Below, in pieces: positions 1 through 10,550 of a stretch of 64,000 nucleotides of DNA. The translations under genes and the position numbers were made by a program. The notes under the pieces are model-generated. The model was not told the origin of the DNA. It made no database searches and saw nothing but the letters and a program-made list of their open reading frames with translations. Source of the stretch: Pontederia crassipes (Eukaryota > Streptophyta > Magnoliopsida > Commelinales > Pontederiaceae); contig CM060189.1 of NCBI GenBank assembly GCA_030549335.1, forward strand, positions 54,979,453-55,043,452, in the 5' to 3' direction. How positions within the stretch are numbered: the first letter of the stretch is position 1; every line of letters starts with the position of its first letter.

Positions 1-244
1 CTCTGTACTACAGTTTGGTGGAGGAACTTTAGGACACCCTTGGGGTAATGCGCCAGGTGCAGTAGCTAACTGAGTGGCTTTAGAAGCGTGTGTACAAGCT
101 CATAATGAGGGACGTGACCTTGCTCGCGAAGGTGTTGAAATTATCCGTGAAGCTGCTAAATGGAGCCCTGAACTTGCGGCTGCTTGTGAAATATGGAAAG
201 AGATCAAATTTGAATTCGAACCTGTAGATAAGCTAGATAAATAA
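1..244 (+). pseudogene. rbcL: rbcL 3' fragment in plastid-derived DNA
   Basis: This is the C-terminal ~80 codons of the Rubisco large subunit, which in the plastid fixes CO2 in the Calvin cycle. The readable peptide includes FGGGTLGHPWGNAPG and ends [12 protein letters not shown] before a TAA stop at 242-244; the 5' part lies outside the window. Two changes disagree with the near-universal rbcL sequence: a stop (TGA at 70-72) where AVANRVALE has CGA for Arg, and CAT (His) where VQARNEGRD has CGT. Both are C-to-T or G-to-A changes at CpG, the decay expected of methylated nuclear DNA and not of plastid DNA. I therefore call it a nuclear plastid insertion and not the living gene. Identity is certain; nuclear location is inferred from decay and from the junction to nuclear repeats near 2,199. 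Confidence 0.93.
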
Positions 245-308
245 AGAGAAAATATAAGTGTGCATAATTCAGTAATTCCTGTTTGTTCTCCTAATTGAAT
301 GCAATTAA

Positions 309-349
309 ATTCGGCTCAATCTTTTTCTAAAAAAAAGATTGAGCCGAAT
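309..349 (+). terminator. rbcL 3' stem-loop (plastid-derived)
   Basis: A near-perfect inverted repeat, ATTCGGCTCAATCTTTT and its complement, sits about 65 bases after the rbcL stop, separated by a short A-rich loop. In plastids this position holds the stem-loop that defines and protects the rbcL mRNA 3' end. It is preserved here but presumably not functional in the nucleus. Confidence 0.85.
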
Positions 350-995
350 AATAAAAAAGAAAAAAAGACCATCCTATTTATTTGCATATATTTTTTATAT
401 GTAGATACCTTACCCACTTAGCCATATATATAAGATCCAAATACAAAATAAGATCAAAGATTAGACTAAACGACTCAATACTTTTTAAAAATTTTTTTGT
501 TTATGTGATCCATAATTAATCCTTTGGATCCATGGGACGGGTAAGTATTTATTTATATCTTTTAATTTCAGGTCATACACGAAAGGAAGGCTTCCTTTTC
601 CCTATCCTATATATATTGTCTTTTTCGTTCCATGTTGAAATGAAATAGAAACTGCATTTTGGATTATACGAGAACGAATTTTTTATTTCTAGGAAGAAAC
701 AATTATTTCTCTTTTTTATCAGAATTTTTACATTACATGAAAGAAGGCTGCGTCTTTCCATTTTTAAATTGAGAAAAAGATTCTATCAATATATATTCAA
801 CAATATGTATTCAAGTAATACCTAGTATTTTCAAAAAAGAGAATCACACCCGCCTATTAATAAACAACCCTAACGCTCGGATTCATATGCTTAATTCCTG
901 ATAGAGAATAAAATAGTAAAATAGATAGATTATTTTATTCATTGAATGACTATTCATCTATTGTATTTTCATCAAATAGGGAGCAGGAAGACTCT
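350..995. other. rbcL-accD plastid spacer
   Basis: AT-rich DNA between the rbcL stem-loop and accD, in plastid gene order and same orientation. No gene is seen in it. The ATG at 942 lies in frame upstream of the accD start but is followed by residues not typical of accD, so the ATG at 996 (MEKWWF) is preferred as the gene start. Confidence 0.75.
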
Positions 996-2020
996 ATGGA
1001 AAAATGGTGGTTCAATTCGAGGTTGTCCAACGAGAAGTTAGAGCATAGGTGTGTGTTAGCTAAAGTGAGTGTTCTTGGTTGTATTGGGGATGACTTTATC
1101 GTTCGAGAAAGTAAAAAACCTATTCGAAAAGATACGAATAAAAAGATTCCTAATCGGAATCGTAGTGATAATTCTAGTTTCACTAATGTTGATTGTTTAT
1201 TGAATTTCAAGTATATTTTGAGTTTGATCTCTGATGAAACTTTTTTAGTTAGGGATAGTAATGGGGATAGTTATTTTGTCTATTTTGATATTGAAAATCA
1301 GATTTTTGAGATTGAAAATGCTAGTTCTTTTGAGAATGAACTATTCTATTTCTAGTTATTTGAAAAGTGGGTCTAACAGAAAGAATCACCACTATTATTA
1401 TTACATGTATGATACTCAATCTAGTTGGAATAATCACATTAATAGTTGCATTGATAATTATCTTCGTTTTAAAGTGAGTATTAATAGTTCTATTTCGGGT
1501 AGTACTGATAATTACAGTTCCGTTTATAGTTTTATTTGTACTGAAAATATAAGTAGTGGTGAAAGTAGGAGTTCTAGTATAAGAACTAGTAATAATGAAA
1601 AAAATTTCAATATAAGAGGAAGATCTACTGATTTAGATATAAATAAAAAATACAGACATTTATGGGTTCAATGCGAAAATTGTTATGGATTAAATTATAA
1701 AAAAAATTTTAGGTCAAAATTGAATATTTGTGAACAGTGTGGGTATCATTTGAAAATGAATAGTTCAGATAGAATCGAACTTTTGATTGATCCGGGAACT
1801 TGGAATCCTATGGATGAGGATATGGTTTCTATGGACCCCATTGAATTTCATTCAGAAGAGGAACCATATAGAGATCGTATCGATTTTTATCAAAGAAAAA
1901 CAGGTTAACTGAAGCTGTTCAAACAGGCGTAGGTCGATTAAACGGTATTCCTATAGCAATTGGGGTTATGGATTTTCAGTTTATGGGAGGTAGCATGGGA
2001 TCCGTAGTAGGCGAGAAAAT
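996..2020 (+). pseudogene. accD: accD fragment in plastid-derived DNA, frameshifted and 3'-truncated
   Basis: Plastid accD encodes the beta subunit of the carboxyltransferase half of acetyl-CoA carboxylase, which makes malonyl-CoA for fatty acid synthesis. The start is MEKWWFNS at 996. A variable N-terminal part containing [11 protein letters not shown] is followed by the zinc-binding element, CENC and CEQC about 15 residues apart (roughly 1,672-1,750), then [16 protein letters not shown] and the beginning of the catalytic domain ([20 protein letters not shown]). The frame shifts once between about 1,330 and 1,355 and again near 1,905, where one base of the expected KTGLTEA codons is missing. 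Similarity stops at about 2,020 in the GEKI motif, so most of the carboxyltransferase domain is absent. Presence of accD argues against a grass. The copy cannot make a working subunit. Confidence 0.92.
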
Positions 2021-2198
2021 TTGTAACCTGGTTATAATAAGGCTATTAAAGAGGACTGAATTCATTAGTTTTCATAAAGCAGGGATTTGAAGAGGATATA
2101 CTCTGCTAACAAATCGTTTTTTATTAGCTCAACTATCAGAAACATGGAAATAGAGGCCTGAGCTAACTCCAAAAATTATGACTGTTTTATTACAAATC
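2021..2198. other. unassigned filler between accD and the nuclear repeats
   Basis: About 178 bases follow the accD break and precede the first base shared with copy B. I do not recognise them. They could be plastid or mitochondrial DNA joined to the accD piece during insertion, or plain nuclear DNA. No open frame of note. Confidence 0.4.
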
Positions 2199-3230
2199 AA
2201 AGCCAACATCATTAACCAGCAATAACTAAGATATCCCATCCAATCTATATTTATGCTCTACTTAAAAAGAAATCAACTTATGAAATGTTAACTTATTGCA
2301 TATATTTATAATTAATATATATTTCCATATCCGTACTTTATTTTTTTTAGAAAAATAGATGTAGTGGATACCTATATTACACCCGTACTTACACATCATA
2401 TATGAACACTTCCAAGCATCGCACGGGTCATTGCAAGCTACAAATGATCCCATGATAATGGCGACCCATTTTATTACTACAAATATTACTCTGTTTATTT
2501 TTTTAAAAAAAAGCTAAAGGAGGTGGCCGCAGCCCCTCGGATACCTCAGGTGTGGGCGATTCTCCCCAGCCACCCAAAAAAGGCATGGGCAAAACGGTGG
2601 GTGGCCACCAGAAGGTGAGGGATAAAAATTAAACAAAAAATAACCAAGTGAAATTTTCATTGATCAAAGAAGAACATTGACTAAGATGGTTTATCCATCC
2701 AAAGGCATCCTATCTGTATCTATATTTATGCTTTCTATTTACAAAGAAAAGTTATGATCGTGAAGGAGAATCTACAGATATACTATGATCCTTCCTATTG
2801 ATACAAAACTTTCAAATCAATATAAAACATTGGAATACAAGGCTTCTTTCATAACAAGAGCATGTAACAAGATGGAGGAGAATAAAAGACACCACCATGC
2901 ACAAGAGATCAACAACACATTTCTCCATGTCATTTTATATGATATCAAAGACATGATAGAAAAACGAAGACAAAAAGTTCACAAACGAAATGCAAAACTA
3001 AAGGACAGGTAAGTATCACATGTATTCATGAATTTACCTCCTCACTCTTGCCTTGATGATCACTAGAAAAGAACACAAGGAGAAATTTTTATGCTTAGCG
3101 CTAAGGTTTGGTATTGATGTGTGATGATTCTTTTGAGAAGCTTCTATGCTAAAATTGTGTTGTGAAACAATTATGATATTGATTATAATTTGATTTATGA
3201 AATGTTAAAACTTATTTATATATACATAAG
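2199..3230. repeat. long repeat block with one 460-type unit
   Basis: Non-coding block holding a GGTGGCCGCAGCCCCTCGG-type segment (about 2,520), a segment ending near 2,640, and one unit related to the 460 bp array (anchor AACAAGATGGAGG at about 2,870). The same composite recurs at 3,440-4,080, 4,640-4,860 and 34,170-37,200, so it is a locally multiplied sequence. No gene is supported; the short open frames are shadows of the repeat. Confidence 0.6.
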
Positions 3231-3403
3231 GGTTGGGGATTATGTGGACCCAAATGAGATCCACACAAATGGACTACCATTTATGTATAGATAAGATATA
3301 AAATCATTATAAATTTATTTTAAAAGATGTTTATCAAGAATCACATTCAATGGTAGGTCCACACATGTGGACCCATTTGTGTGGATCCACATATTCCCTA
3401 AAT

Positions 3404-3405
<2 letters not shown>
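3231..3405. mobile_element. MITE-like inverted-repeat element
   Basis: A ~175 bp segment starts with GGTTGGGGATTATGTGGACC and ends with the imperfect reverse complement (GTGTGGATCCACATATTCCC). The internal part is AT-rich and non-coding. Short element with ~20 bp terminal inverted repeats fits a miniature DNA transposon. A target duplication is not clear because both flanks are AT repeats. The copy-B counterpart at 38,498-38,665 is slightly rearranged. Confidence 0.5.
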
Positions 3406-3438
<33 letters not shown>

Positions 3439-4085
3439 TTAATATAATTTTCCCTTTTTAAAAAATGGTGGGTACCTATGCTAAATCTGTACTTACGCAA
3501 CATACATGAACACTTTCAGGCATCACACGAGTCAATGCAAGAGAAAATGATCCCATGATACATGACAACCAATTTTATTAGTACAAATATTATTCTATTT
3601 AATTTTTTAAAAAAAAGATAAAGGGAGTGGCCGCAACTCCATGTCCCATACAACCGTAGGTGAGGGTGATGCTGCTCCTGGCCCATCCATCCAAAGAAGG
3701 GAAGGGTAGAAAGGTTGTTGGTGGTCGTCCAAGGTGTAAAGGACAAAATTAAATAGAAAATAATCAAGTGATTTCATTGATTAAAGAAGAACATTAAATA
3801 GAAAAATATTCACTAGAAAAATAACACAAAACAAGGAGAAACATTTACACTTAGCGCTAGTGAATAAGGGAAAGAAAAAAAAATAAAGTCATCATCATTA
3901 ACCAACAATTAACATCCTATCTATAGTTATGCTCTCCCGAAAAAGAAATCAACTTATGAACCGATAACTTATTGTCTATATTTATAAATAGTATATTACT
4001 GTATCCGTACTTTATTTTTTAAAAAAATTATCTGTACTTTATTGCACTCGTACCTACGTAACATATATGAACACTTCCAAGCGGG
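3406..4085. repeat. TA microsatellite and second long repeat block
   Basis: A (TA)n tract at about 3,408-3,435 leads into another copy of the long repeat block, including the AAAGGGAGTGGCCGCAACTCC segment near 3,620. No gene seen. Confidence 0.55.
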
Positions 4086-4617
4086 TGCATGAAGAATGCT
4101 TTGGGGGTAAATATGGGTAACTTTGACTTGGTAAGACACATTTTAATAAAACCATATGGGCCGAGGCTCAAAACGGATAATATATTACACAAGTGCAAGG
4201 ATGTTACACACACACATATATATATATATGCATGAAGCATGCCTTGAATTAATTCCACGTATATAAGTCATGAAAGAGATGCTAGGTATATATATGAGAA
4301 TATGTCCTTGTTTAAGTGTGACATGTTTTGGGAATATCGTGCAAGCAAAGGTCCATAACAAAAAATATCATGATCATGAATGTTACATATGATATCAGAA
4401 CCACTCCGCGTGAACCTTTATGCATTGTGAGATACGATAACTCAACGAAAACGTTGAGTCCTCTAAGGGAGGAAGGATGTATGAGACATGCCTTGAATTA
4501 ATCTCACATATATAAGTCACGAGAGGTATACTGGACATATATGAAAACATGTTGTTCAGATGATGCTTTTTGAGAAAATCATGATACATGTTACATTCAT
4601 TGATCTGGAATGTTACA
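4086..4617 (+). mobile_element. TRIM-type LTR fossil (copy A)
   Basis: Two related terminal blocks, 4,229-4,387 and 4,478-4,617, both begin TG(C/T)ATGA(A/G)(G/A)CATGCCTTG and end GTTACA. Between them are a TATGATATCAGAACC primer site like the initiator-Met type (4,388-4,402) and a purine-rich tract AAGGGAGGAAGGA just before the second block. This is the layout of a terminal-repeat retrotransposon in miniature, with no coding capacity. A third LTR-like block, 4,086-4,208, precedes it and carries a motif (GGGCCGAGGCTCAAAACGGA) resembling a widespread plant TRIM LTR. It looks like a degraded nested or tandem element. Confidence 0.6.
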
Positions 4618-7600
4618 TATGGCATTACACGTGTTACTACTTACACGGGGACCAATTTTATTACTAAAAGTATTATTTTGTTTATTTTTTTTAAAAGGAT
4701 AAGGATACCTTAAATGAGAGTGGTGATGCTCCCCACCCACCCACCCAAAGACGGCAAGGGCAAAATGTTGGGTGGTTGTCCGAGGGAGAGGGATAAAAAT
4801 TAAATGGAAAATAATCAAGTGAAATTTTCATTGATCAAAGAACATAAAATAGAAAATAATTAAGGAAGAGTTAAGATAATGAAGGAGAAAATAATAAATA
4901 GAGATATTGTGATCATTCCTACCAATGCAAAACTTTCAAATTAACACGGGGCTTCTTTTATAACAAGAGCATGAAACAATATGGAGGAAAAAAAAACACA
5001 CCGCCATGCACAAGAGATCAACAACACATTTCTCCATACCCTATCTTAGCACATCGAAGACAACATAGAAATACGACGACAAAAGATTCACAAGCGGAAT
5101 GCAAAAGTAAAGAACAGATAAATATCACTCATATCCATGCATTTACCGGTCACTAGAAAATAACACAAAACAACGAGAAATCTTTATGCATAGCGCTAAT
5201 GGATCAAGGAAAAGAAAAACAAGGACTAGGATGATTTACCCATATAGGAGCATCCTATCTATATTCATGCTCTATGTTTACAAGTTAAAATCATGAAGGA
5301 GAAAATAATCAGCAGAGCTTTTTTTAGAAGATCAACACAGCTATTGTGATCCATCCTATTGAGGCAAAACTTTCAAATTAGTTGAAAACATTGTAACTTT
5401 CGGAACAAGAGCATGAAACAAGATGGAGGGTCAAAGAAAGCACCCGACATGCACAAGAGATCAACATCACATTTCTCCATGTCACCCTATCTTAGGAGGA
5501 AGATATCATAGACAAGATAGAAAAACGACAACGAGAAGTTCACAAGTGGAATGCAAAACTAACAGACCAGATAGATATCACTCAGTATTCATGCAATTAC
5601 CTCCTGGCTCTTGTGTTGATAATCAATAGAAAATAACACAAAAGGAGAAATTTTTATGCTTGGAGCTAATGGATCAAGGAAAGAACAAACAAAACCAGCG
5701 TCATTAACCAGCAAGGACAAAGATGTTTTACTCGTGCAGAGACATCCTATCTATATTTGTGCTCTCTATCTACAAGGAAAAGATTAGATAATGAAAGAGA
5801 AAATAATCAACAGAGCTATTGTGATCCTCCTTATCGATGCAGAACTTTCAAATCAGTTGAAAACATTGGAACACAAGGATTCTTTCTAAACAAGAGAATG
5901 AAACAAGATGGAGGGGAATAAAAAGCACATTGCCATGCTCACAAGATCAACAAACACATTTCTCCATGTCACCCTTGGGTGGAAGATATTGAAGACGAGA
6001 TAAAAAAATGAAGACGAAAAGTTCACAAGCGGAATGCAAAACTAAACGACAAATAAATATAACTCATATTCATGCATTTACCTCTTCATTCTTTCCTTCA
6101 TGATCATTAGAAAATAACACAAAAGGAGATATCTTTATGATTAGCTCTAATGGATTAGGGAAAGAAAAAAGAAAACCCACATCATTAAGCATCAAGGACT
6201 AATATGGTTTACCCATACAAAGGCACCCTATATATATATCTATGCTCTATTTACAAGTAAACATTTAGACCATGAACGAGAAAATAATCAGCAGAGATTG
6301 TGATCTATAGACGCAAAACTTTCAAATCAATTGAAAACATTGGAACATAAGGCTTCTCTCGTAACAAAGGCATGATAGAGGGGAATAAAAAAGTACACCA
6401 TGCACAATAGATCGACAACACTTTTCTCCATGTCACCATAGAAGATATCGAAGACAAAATAGAAAAACAACAAATAAATATCACTCGAAGTTCACAAGCG
6501 GAATGCAAAACTAAAGAAAAGATAAATATCACACAAATTCATGCATTTACCTCCTCGTTCTTGCTTTCATGAGCACTAGAGAATAACAAAAAAGAAGGTG
6601 AAATCTTTATGCTTAGTAGATCAGGGAAACAAAAAACAGAACCAGCAAGGACTAAGATGGTTTATCCATCCAGAAGCATCCAATCTATATTTATTCTCTT
6701 TATTTACAAGTAAAAATTAAGATCACGAAGGAGAAAATAATCAGCAAAGACATTGTGAATACTTCCTATTGATGCAAAACTTTAACATCAATTGAGAACA
6801 CATGACTTCTTTTATAAACTAGAGCATGAAACAATATGCAGGGGAACAAAAAGCACACTGCCGTGCACAAGAGATCAGCAACACATTTCTCCATGTCACC
6901 GTAGAAGATATCAAAGACAAGACAAAAAATCGAAGACGAAAATTCCACAAGCGGAACGCAAAACTAAAGGACAGATAAATATCCATCGTATTCATACATT
7001 TATCTACTTCTTGCCTTCATGGTCACTAGAAAATAACACAAATGAAAAGAAATATTTATGTATAGCTCTAAAGGATCAGGGAAAGAAAAAACAAAACCAG
7101 CATCATTAAGCAGCAAAGACTAGGATGATTTACCCATCCTATCTATATTTATGCTCTGTATTTACAAGGAAAAGTTAAAATCAAGAAGGAGAAAATAATT
7201 GTGAATCATCCTATAGATGCAAAACTTTCAAATTAATTGAACACATTGTAACACATGGCTTCTTTCATAACAAGAGCATGAAACAAGATGGAGGGGGAAA
7301 AAACACACCACCATCACACGAGATCAACAACAAATTTCTCCATGTCACAATATCTTGGTGAAGGACAATAAAGAAAGAAGACAAAAAGTTCACAAGTGGA
7401 ATGTAAACTAAAGGACAGATAAATATCACTCGCATTCATGCACTTACCTCCTAGCTCTTGACTTTATGATCACTAAAAAATAACACAAAAGGAGAAATCT
7501 TTACGCTTAGGGCTAACTGATCAGGGAAAAAAAATAAAACCAGTGTCATTAACCAGCAAGGAATAAGATGGTTTTCCCATCTAGACGCATCCTATCAACA

Positions 7601-9290
7601 TTTATGCTCTCAATTTACAAGGAAAAGGTAAGATCATGAAGGAGGAAATAATCAGCAGAGATATTGTGATATTTATTATTGATGCAAAACTTTCAAATCA
7701 GTTGAATTCTTTCATAACAAGGGCATGAAAAAAAAGAACATCAAACAAGATGGAGCGGAAAAAAGCACACTGCCATGCACAAGAGATCAAAAGCACATTT
7801 CTTCTTGTCACCATATCTTAGGTGGAAGACATCATCAAAGACAAGATAGAAAAACAAAGACAAAAAGTTCACAAGAGAAATGCAAAAGTAAAGGACATTT
7901 AAATATCACTCGTATTCATGCACGTACTTCCTCGCTATTGACTTTATGATCACTAGAAAATAACACAAAAGGAGAAATAGAGCTAACGGATCAGGGAAAA
8001 AAACAAAACCAGTGTCATTAACCAGCAAGGAATAAGATGGTTTACCCATCCAGAGGCATCCTATCAACATTTATGCTCGTTATTTACAAGGAAAGGTTAA
8101 GATCATGAAGGAGGAAATAAACAGCAGAGATAATGTGATATTTCAAATCAGTTGAAAACATTAGAACACAAGGCTTTTTTCATAACAAGAGCATGAAAGA
8201 AAAACAAGAACATCAAACAAGATGGAGTGGAAAAAAACACACTGCCATGCACATGAGATCAAAAGACATTTCTCCTTGTCACCATATCTTAGGTGGAAGA
8301 CATTGAAGACAAGATAGAAAAACAAAGACAAAAAGTTCACAAGCGGAATGCAAAACTGAAGGACATTTAACTATCACTCGTATTCATGCACTTACCTCCT
8401 CTCTCTTGACTTTATGATCACTAGAAAATAACACAAAAGGAGGAATCTTTATGCTTATAGAGCTAACGGATCAGGGAAAAAAATAAAACCAGTGTCATTA
8501 ACTAGCAAGTAATCAGATGGTTTACCCATCCAGAGGCATCCTATCAACATTTATGCTCTTTATTTACAAGGAAAAGTTAAGATCATGAAGGAGGAAATAA
8601 ACAGCAGAGATATTGTGATATTTCAAATCAGTTGAAAACATTAGAACACAAGACTTTTTCTCATAACAAGGGCATGAAAGAAAAACAAGAACATCAAACA
8701 AGATGGAGGGGAAAAAAGCACACTGCCATGCACATGAGATCAAAAGATATTTCTCCTTGTCACCATATCTTAGGTGGAATGAAGACAAGATAGAAAAACA
8801 AAGACAAAAACTTCACAAGCGGAATGCAAAACTGGACATTTAAATATCACTCGTATTCATGCACTTACCTCCTCGCTCTTGACTTTATGATGACTAGAAA
8901 ATAACACAAAAGGAGTAATCTTTATGCTTAGAGCTAACGGATCAGGGAAAAAATAAAACCAGTGTCATTAACCAGCAAGTAATCAAATGGTTTACCCATC
9001 CGGAGGCATCCTATCAACATTTATGTTCTCTATCTACAAGGAAAAGTTAAAATCATGAAAAGTTAAAAGTTAAAATCAACATTTGTTATCATGCAAAACT
9101 TTCAAATCCGTTGAAAACATTAGAACACAGGGCTTCTTTCATAACAAGGGTCTGAAGAAAATAACAAGAACAAGAAACAAGATGAAGGGGAAAACAGCAC
9201 ACCGCCATGCACAAGAGATCAAAAGCACATTTCTCCTTGTCACCATATCTTAGAAAACTAAATGCATAACTAAAAAATAAGAACAACATA
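4618..9290 (-). repeat. tandem array of ~460 bp units (copy A)
   Basis: About ten diverged direct units, spaced about 440-490 bp. Anchors (the AAGATGGAGG-like word) fall near 4,978, 5,420, 5,908, 6,370, 6,835, 7,289, 7,747, 8,220, 8,700 and 9,180. Each unit repeats the same order of words: AACAAGAGCATGAAAC, CACATTTCTCCATGTCACC, TTCACAAGCGGAATGC, TTACCTCCTCGCTCTTG, AATAACACAAAAGGAG, TTTATGCTCT. Read on the minus strand, most units keep a 25-base exon-like piece between a pyrimidine-rich TTTTCTAG and GTAA(A/G)TGC. The last four units form a closer subfamily, which points to recent local expansion. The right-hand end runs into a NEMP exon (9,280-9,455). No unit codes for a convincing protein. 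Strand is given as that of the NEMP gene. Confidence 0.85.
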
Positions 9291-9455
9291 AACTATCAGG
9301 GCCCATTCAACAAAAATAGTAATGCCAGAATCTACCAAGCTTTCTTCTGTCAGGACAAATTTTCAAACACCCCAATAACCAAACCACACTCTAGCATCAG
9401 AAGACAAATTTTCGAACACCCCAATAACCAAACCATCACAAGGCACATCAGAAGA
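9280..9455 (-). pseudogene. NEMP-like exon 7 remnant (copy A)
   Basis: On the minus strand this reads FGYWGV, a stop, then KFVLTEESLVDSG and FVEWAL. It matches the part of plant DUF2215/NEMP proteins after the EDMHNP exon, where a GYW.VRKFV..EDGSVD...F..W segment follows a membrane helix. A ~49 bp tandem duplication is present: one copy keeps CGA (Arg) in GVRKFV while the other has TGA, a CpG decay. The exon runs without a gap into the 460 bp array. Its distance from exon 6 (11,522-11,433) is inflated by two SINE-type insertions. NEMP proteins sit in the inner nuclear envelope. Identification rests on motif memory and on exon order, so it is probable, not certain. Confidence 0.6.
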
Positions 9456-9559
9456 ATCATATGCAATTGCAGTTGAACTATGATTATTAGAAGTGATAAG
9501 ATGATAGACGCCCAATCAGCAAAATAAAATAAAAAAAGAAAACAAGTGAAATTCAACAA

Positions 9560-10082
9560 ATGACCCTACAAGGGAAGTTATCATCAACAGAGCAGAAACA
9601 GAAATACATATTTAAGAACACACAATCTAAGCAATTTTTGAAACTCATGGAAATGTGTGCAAACAAGGTGGGAACAGAATCCACCATAAAATTCTTTGGT
9701 CAGATGGGAAGAGAAACTGGAGTGAAGGAATATAATGCCTTGATACAGCTTTGTATTGATAAAGCAAGACAAAGCAACGACAAGGATACTTTATTTGGCC
9801 ACATTGATGAGGCTTATAAGCTTTTTTTAACCATGAGAGAAAAGGGGTGCGAAATTGCAGAAGAAACTTATGGTCCATTTCTAAACTTTCTGATTGAAAT
9901 GGAATTGGTAAAGGAATTCCAATTGTATTGTAAGTTCTTTAAAGATGAGAATCCACTAGGTTGTGCCAGGATAGGATTCTATGAGATGTTGCTTTGCTTA
10001 AGAATTGGTGATGAGCAAAAAATCCGAGAGCTTTGTGATCTCAACATAGTTGCTGGGAATGAAAATTTCTACAGCTTAGCAG
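9560..10082 (+). pseudogene. captured exon of a PPR-containing protein gene
   Basis: An uninterrupted frame encodes about 174 residues similar, from memory, to the mitochondrial PPR proteins of the Arabidopsis At4g04790/At4g21880 group. Recognisable parts are SKQFLKLMEMC near residue 24, VKEYNALIQLCIDKAR near residue 55, EAYKLFLTMREKG near residue 84 and a second helical repeat YGPFLNFLIEMELVKEF near residue 103. The exon stops at SLAG against a GTATGC splice donor, and the frame continues only four codons into the intron. PPR proteins bind organellar RNA as arrays of helical pairs. Here only one internal exon is present. The first six codons (MTLQGK) come from the target-site duplication, so the ATG is not the gene's own. 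It lies antisense inside a NEMP pseudogene intron. No lesion is visible, which fits recent arrival. Confidence 0.72.
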
Positions 10083-10374
10083 GTATGCTATTATGAACAT
10101 TTGACAACACCTTTTTTTACTCTGTTCTGTCACTTGATTGTTTATTATCAATATCGCGATATTTCACTATCTTGTCACAATTGACATCCTTCCGATCTTA
10201 TGATGTAGCTCATAGGGACTCTATCATTCTTGTAAGATATTTCTCAAAACTTCACGATCTAAAGTATTCTTTAACCTTCTTACAATCCTGCTTAAAATCA
10301 TGATCTTAACAACTTGGATATGCAAGTGGTCACTTTTCAATTGTTTTTTTTTGGTTCTTTATGAAACAGAATGC
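10083..10374 (+). other. captured intron segment of the PPR gene
   Basis: T-rich, non-coding DNA following the GTATGC donor and running up to the SINE. Absent from copy B. Its base make-up fits plant intron sequence. Confidence 0.6.
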
Positions 10375-10550
10375 AACTCCGCCTATGTTTTATAGCCGGT
10401 CCCAAGCCCGGATAAAGGAGGAGGGTTGTGTTAGGCCCCGACAGCCAGCGTAAAACCCTGTCGAATCTCATGAACATGGATCAACGGCGTCGTTTGATCC
10501 ATGTAGCCGACCCCACCTAGTGGGATAAGGCTTTGTTGTTGTTGTTGTTT
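10375..10550 (+). mobile_element. SINE, TTG-tailed plant family (sense)
   Basis: Runs from AACTCCGCCTATGTTTTATAG to a (TTG)n tail. It contains GTAGCCGACCCCACCTAGTG, a word common to a widespread plant SINE family (Au-like). The same 5' and 3' limits are seen in two other copies in the window, so it appears full length. Confidence 0.85.

Noticed and set aside
1-2020. Reading the window as a plastid genome
   Set aside because: rbcL and accD are broken and the rest is nuclear repeat DNA.
4618-9290. Regular direct repeats that might suggest CRISPR or a repeat-protein gene
   Set aside because: Units of ~460 bp are diverged along their whole length with no short repeat/unique spacer pattern, and no frame runs through a unit; host is a plant.
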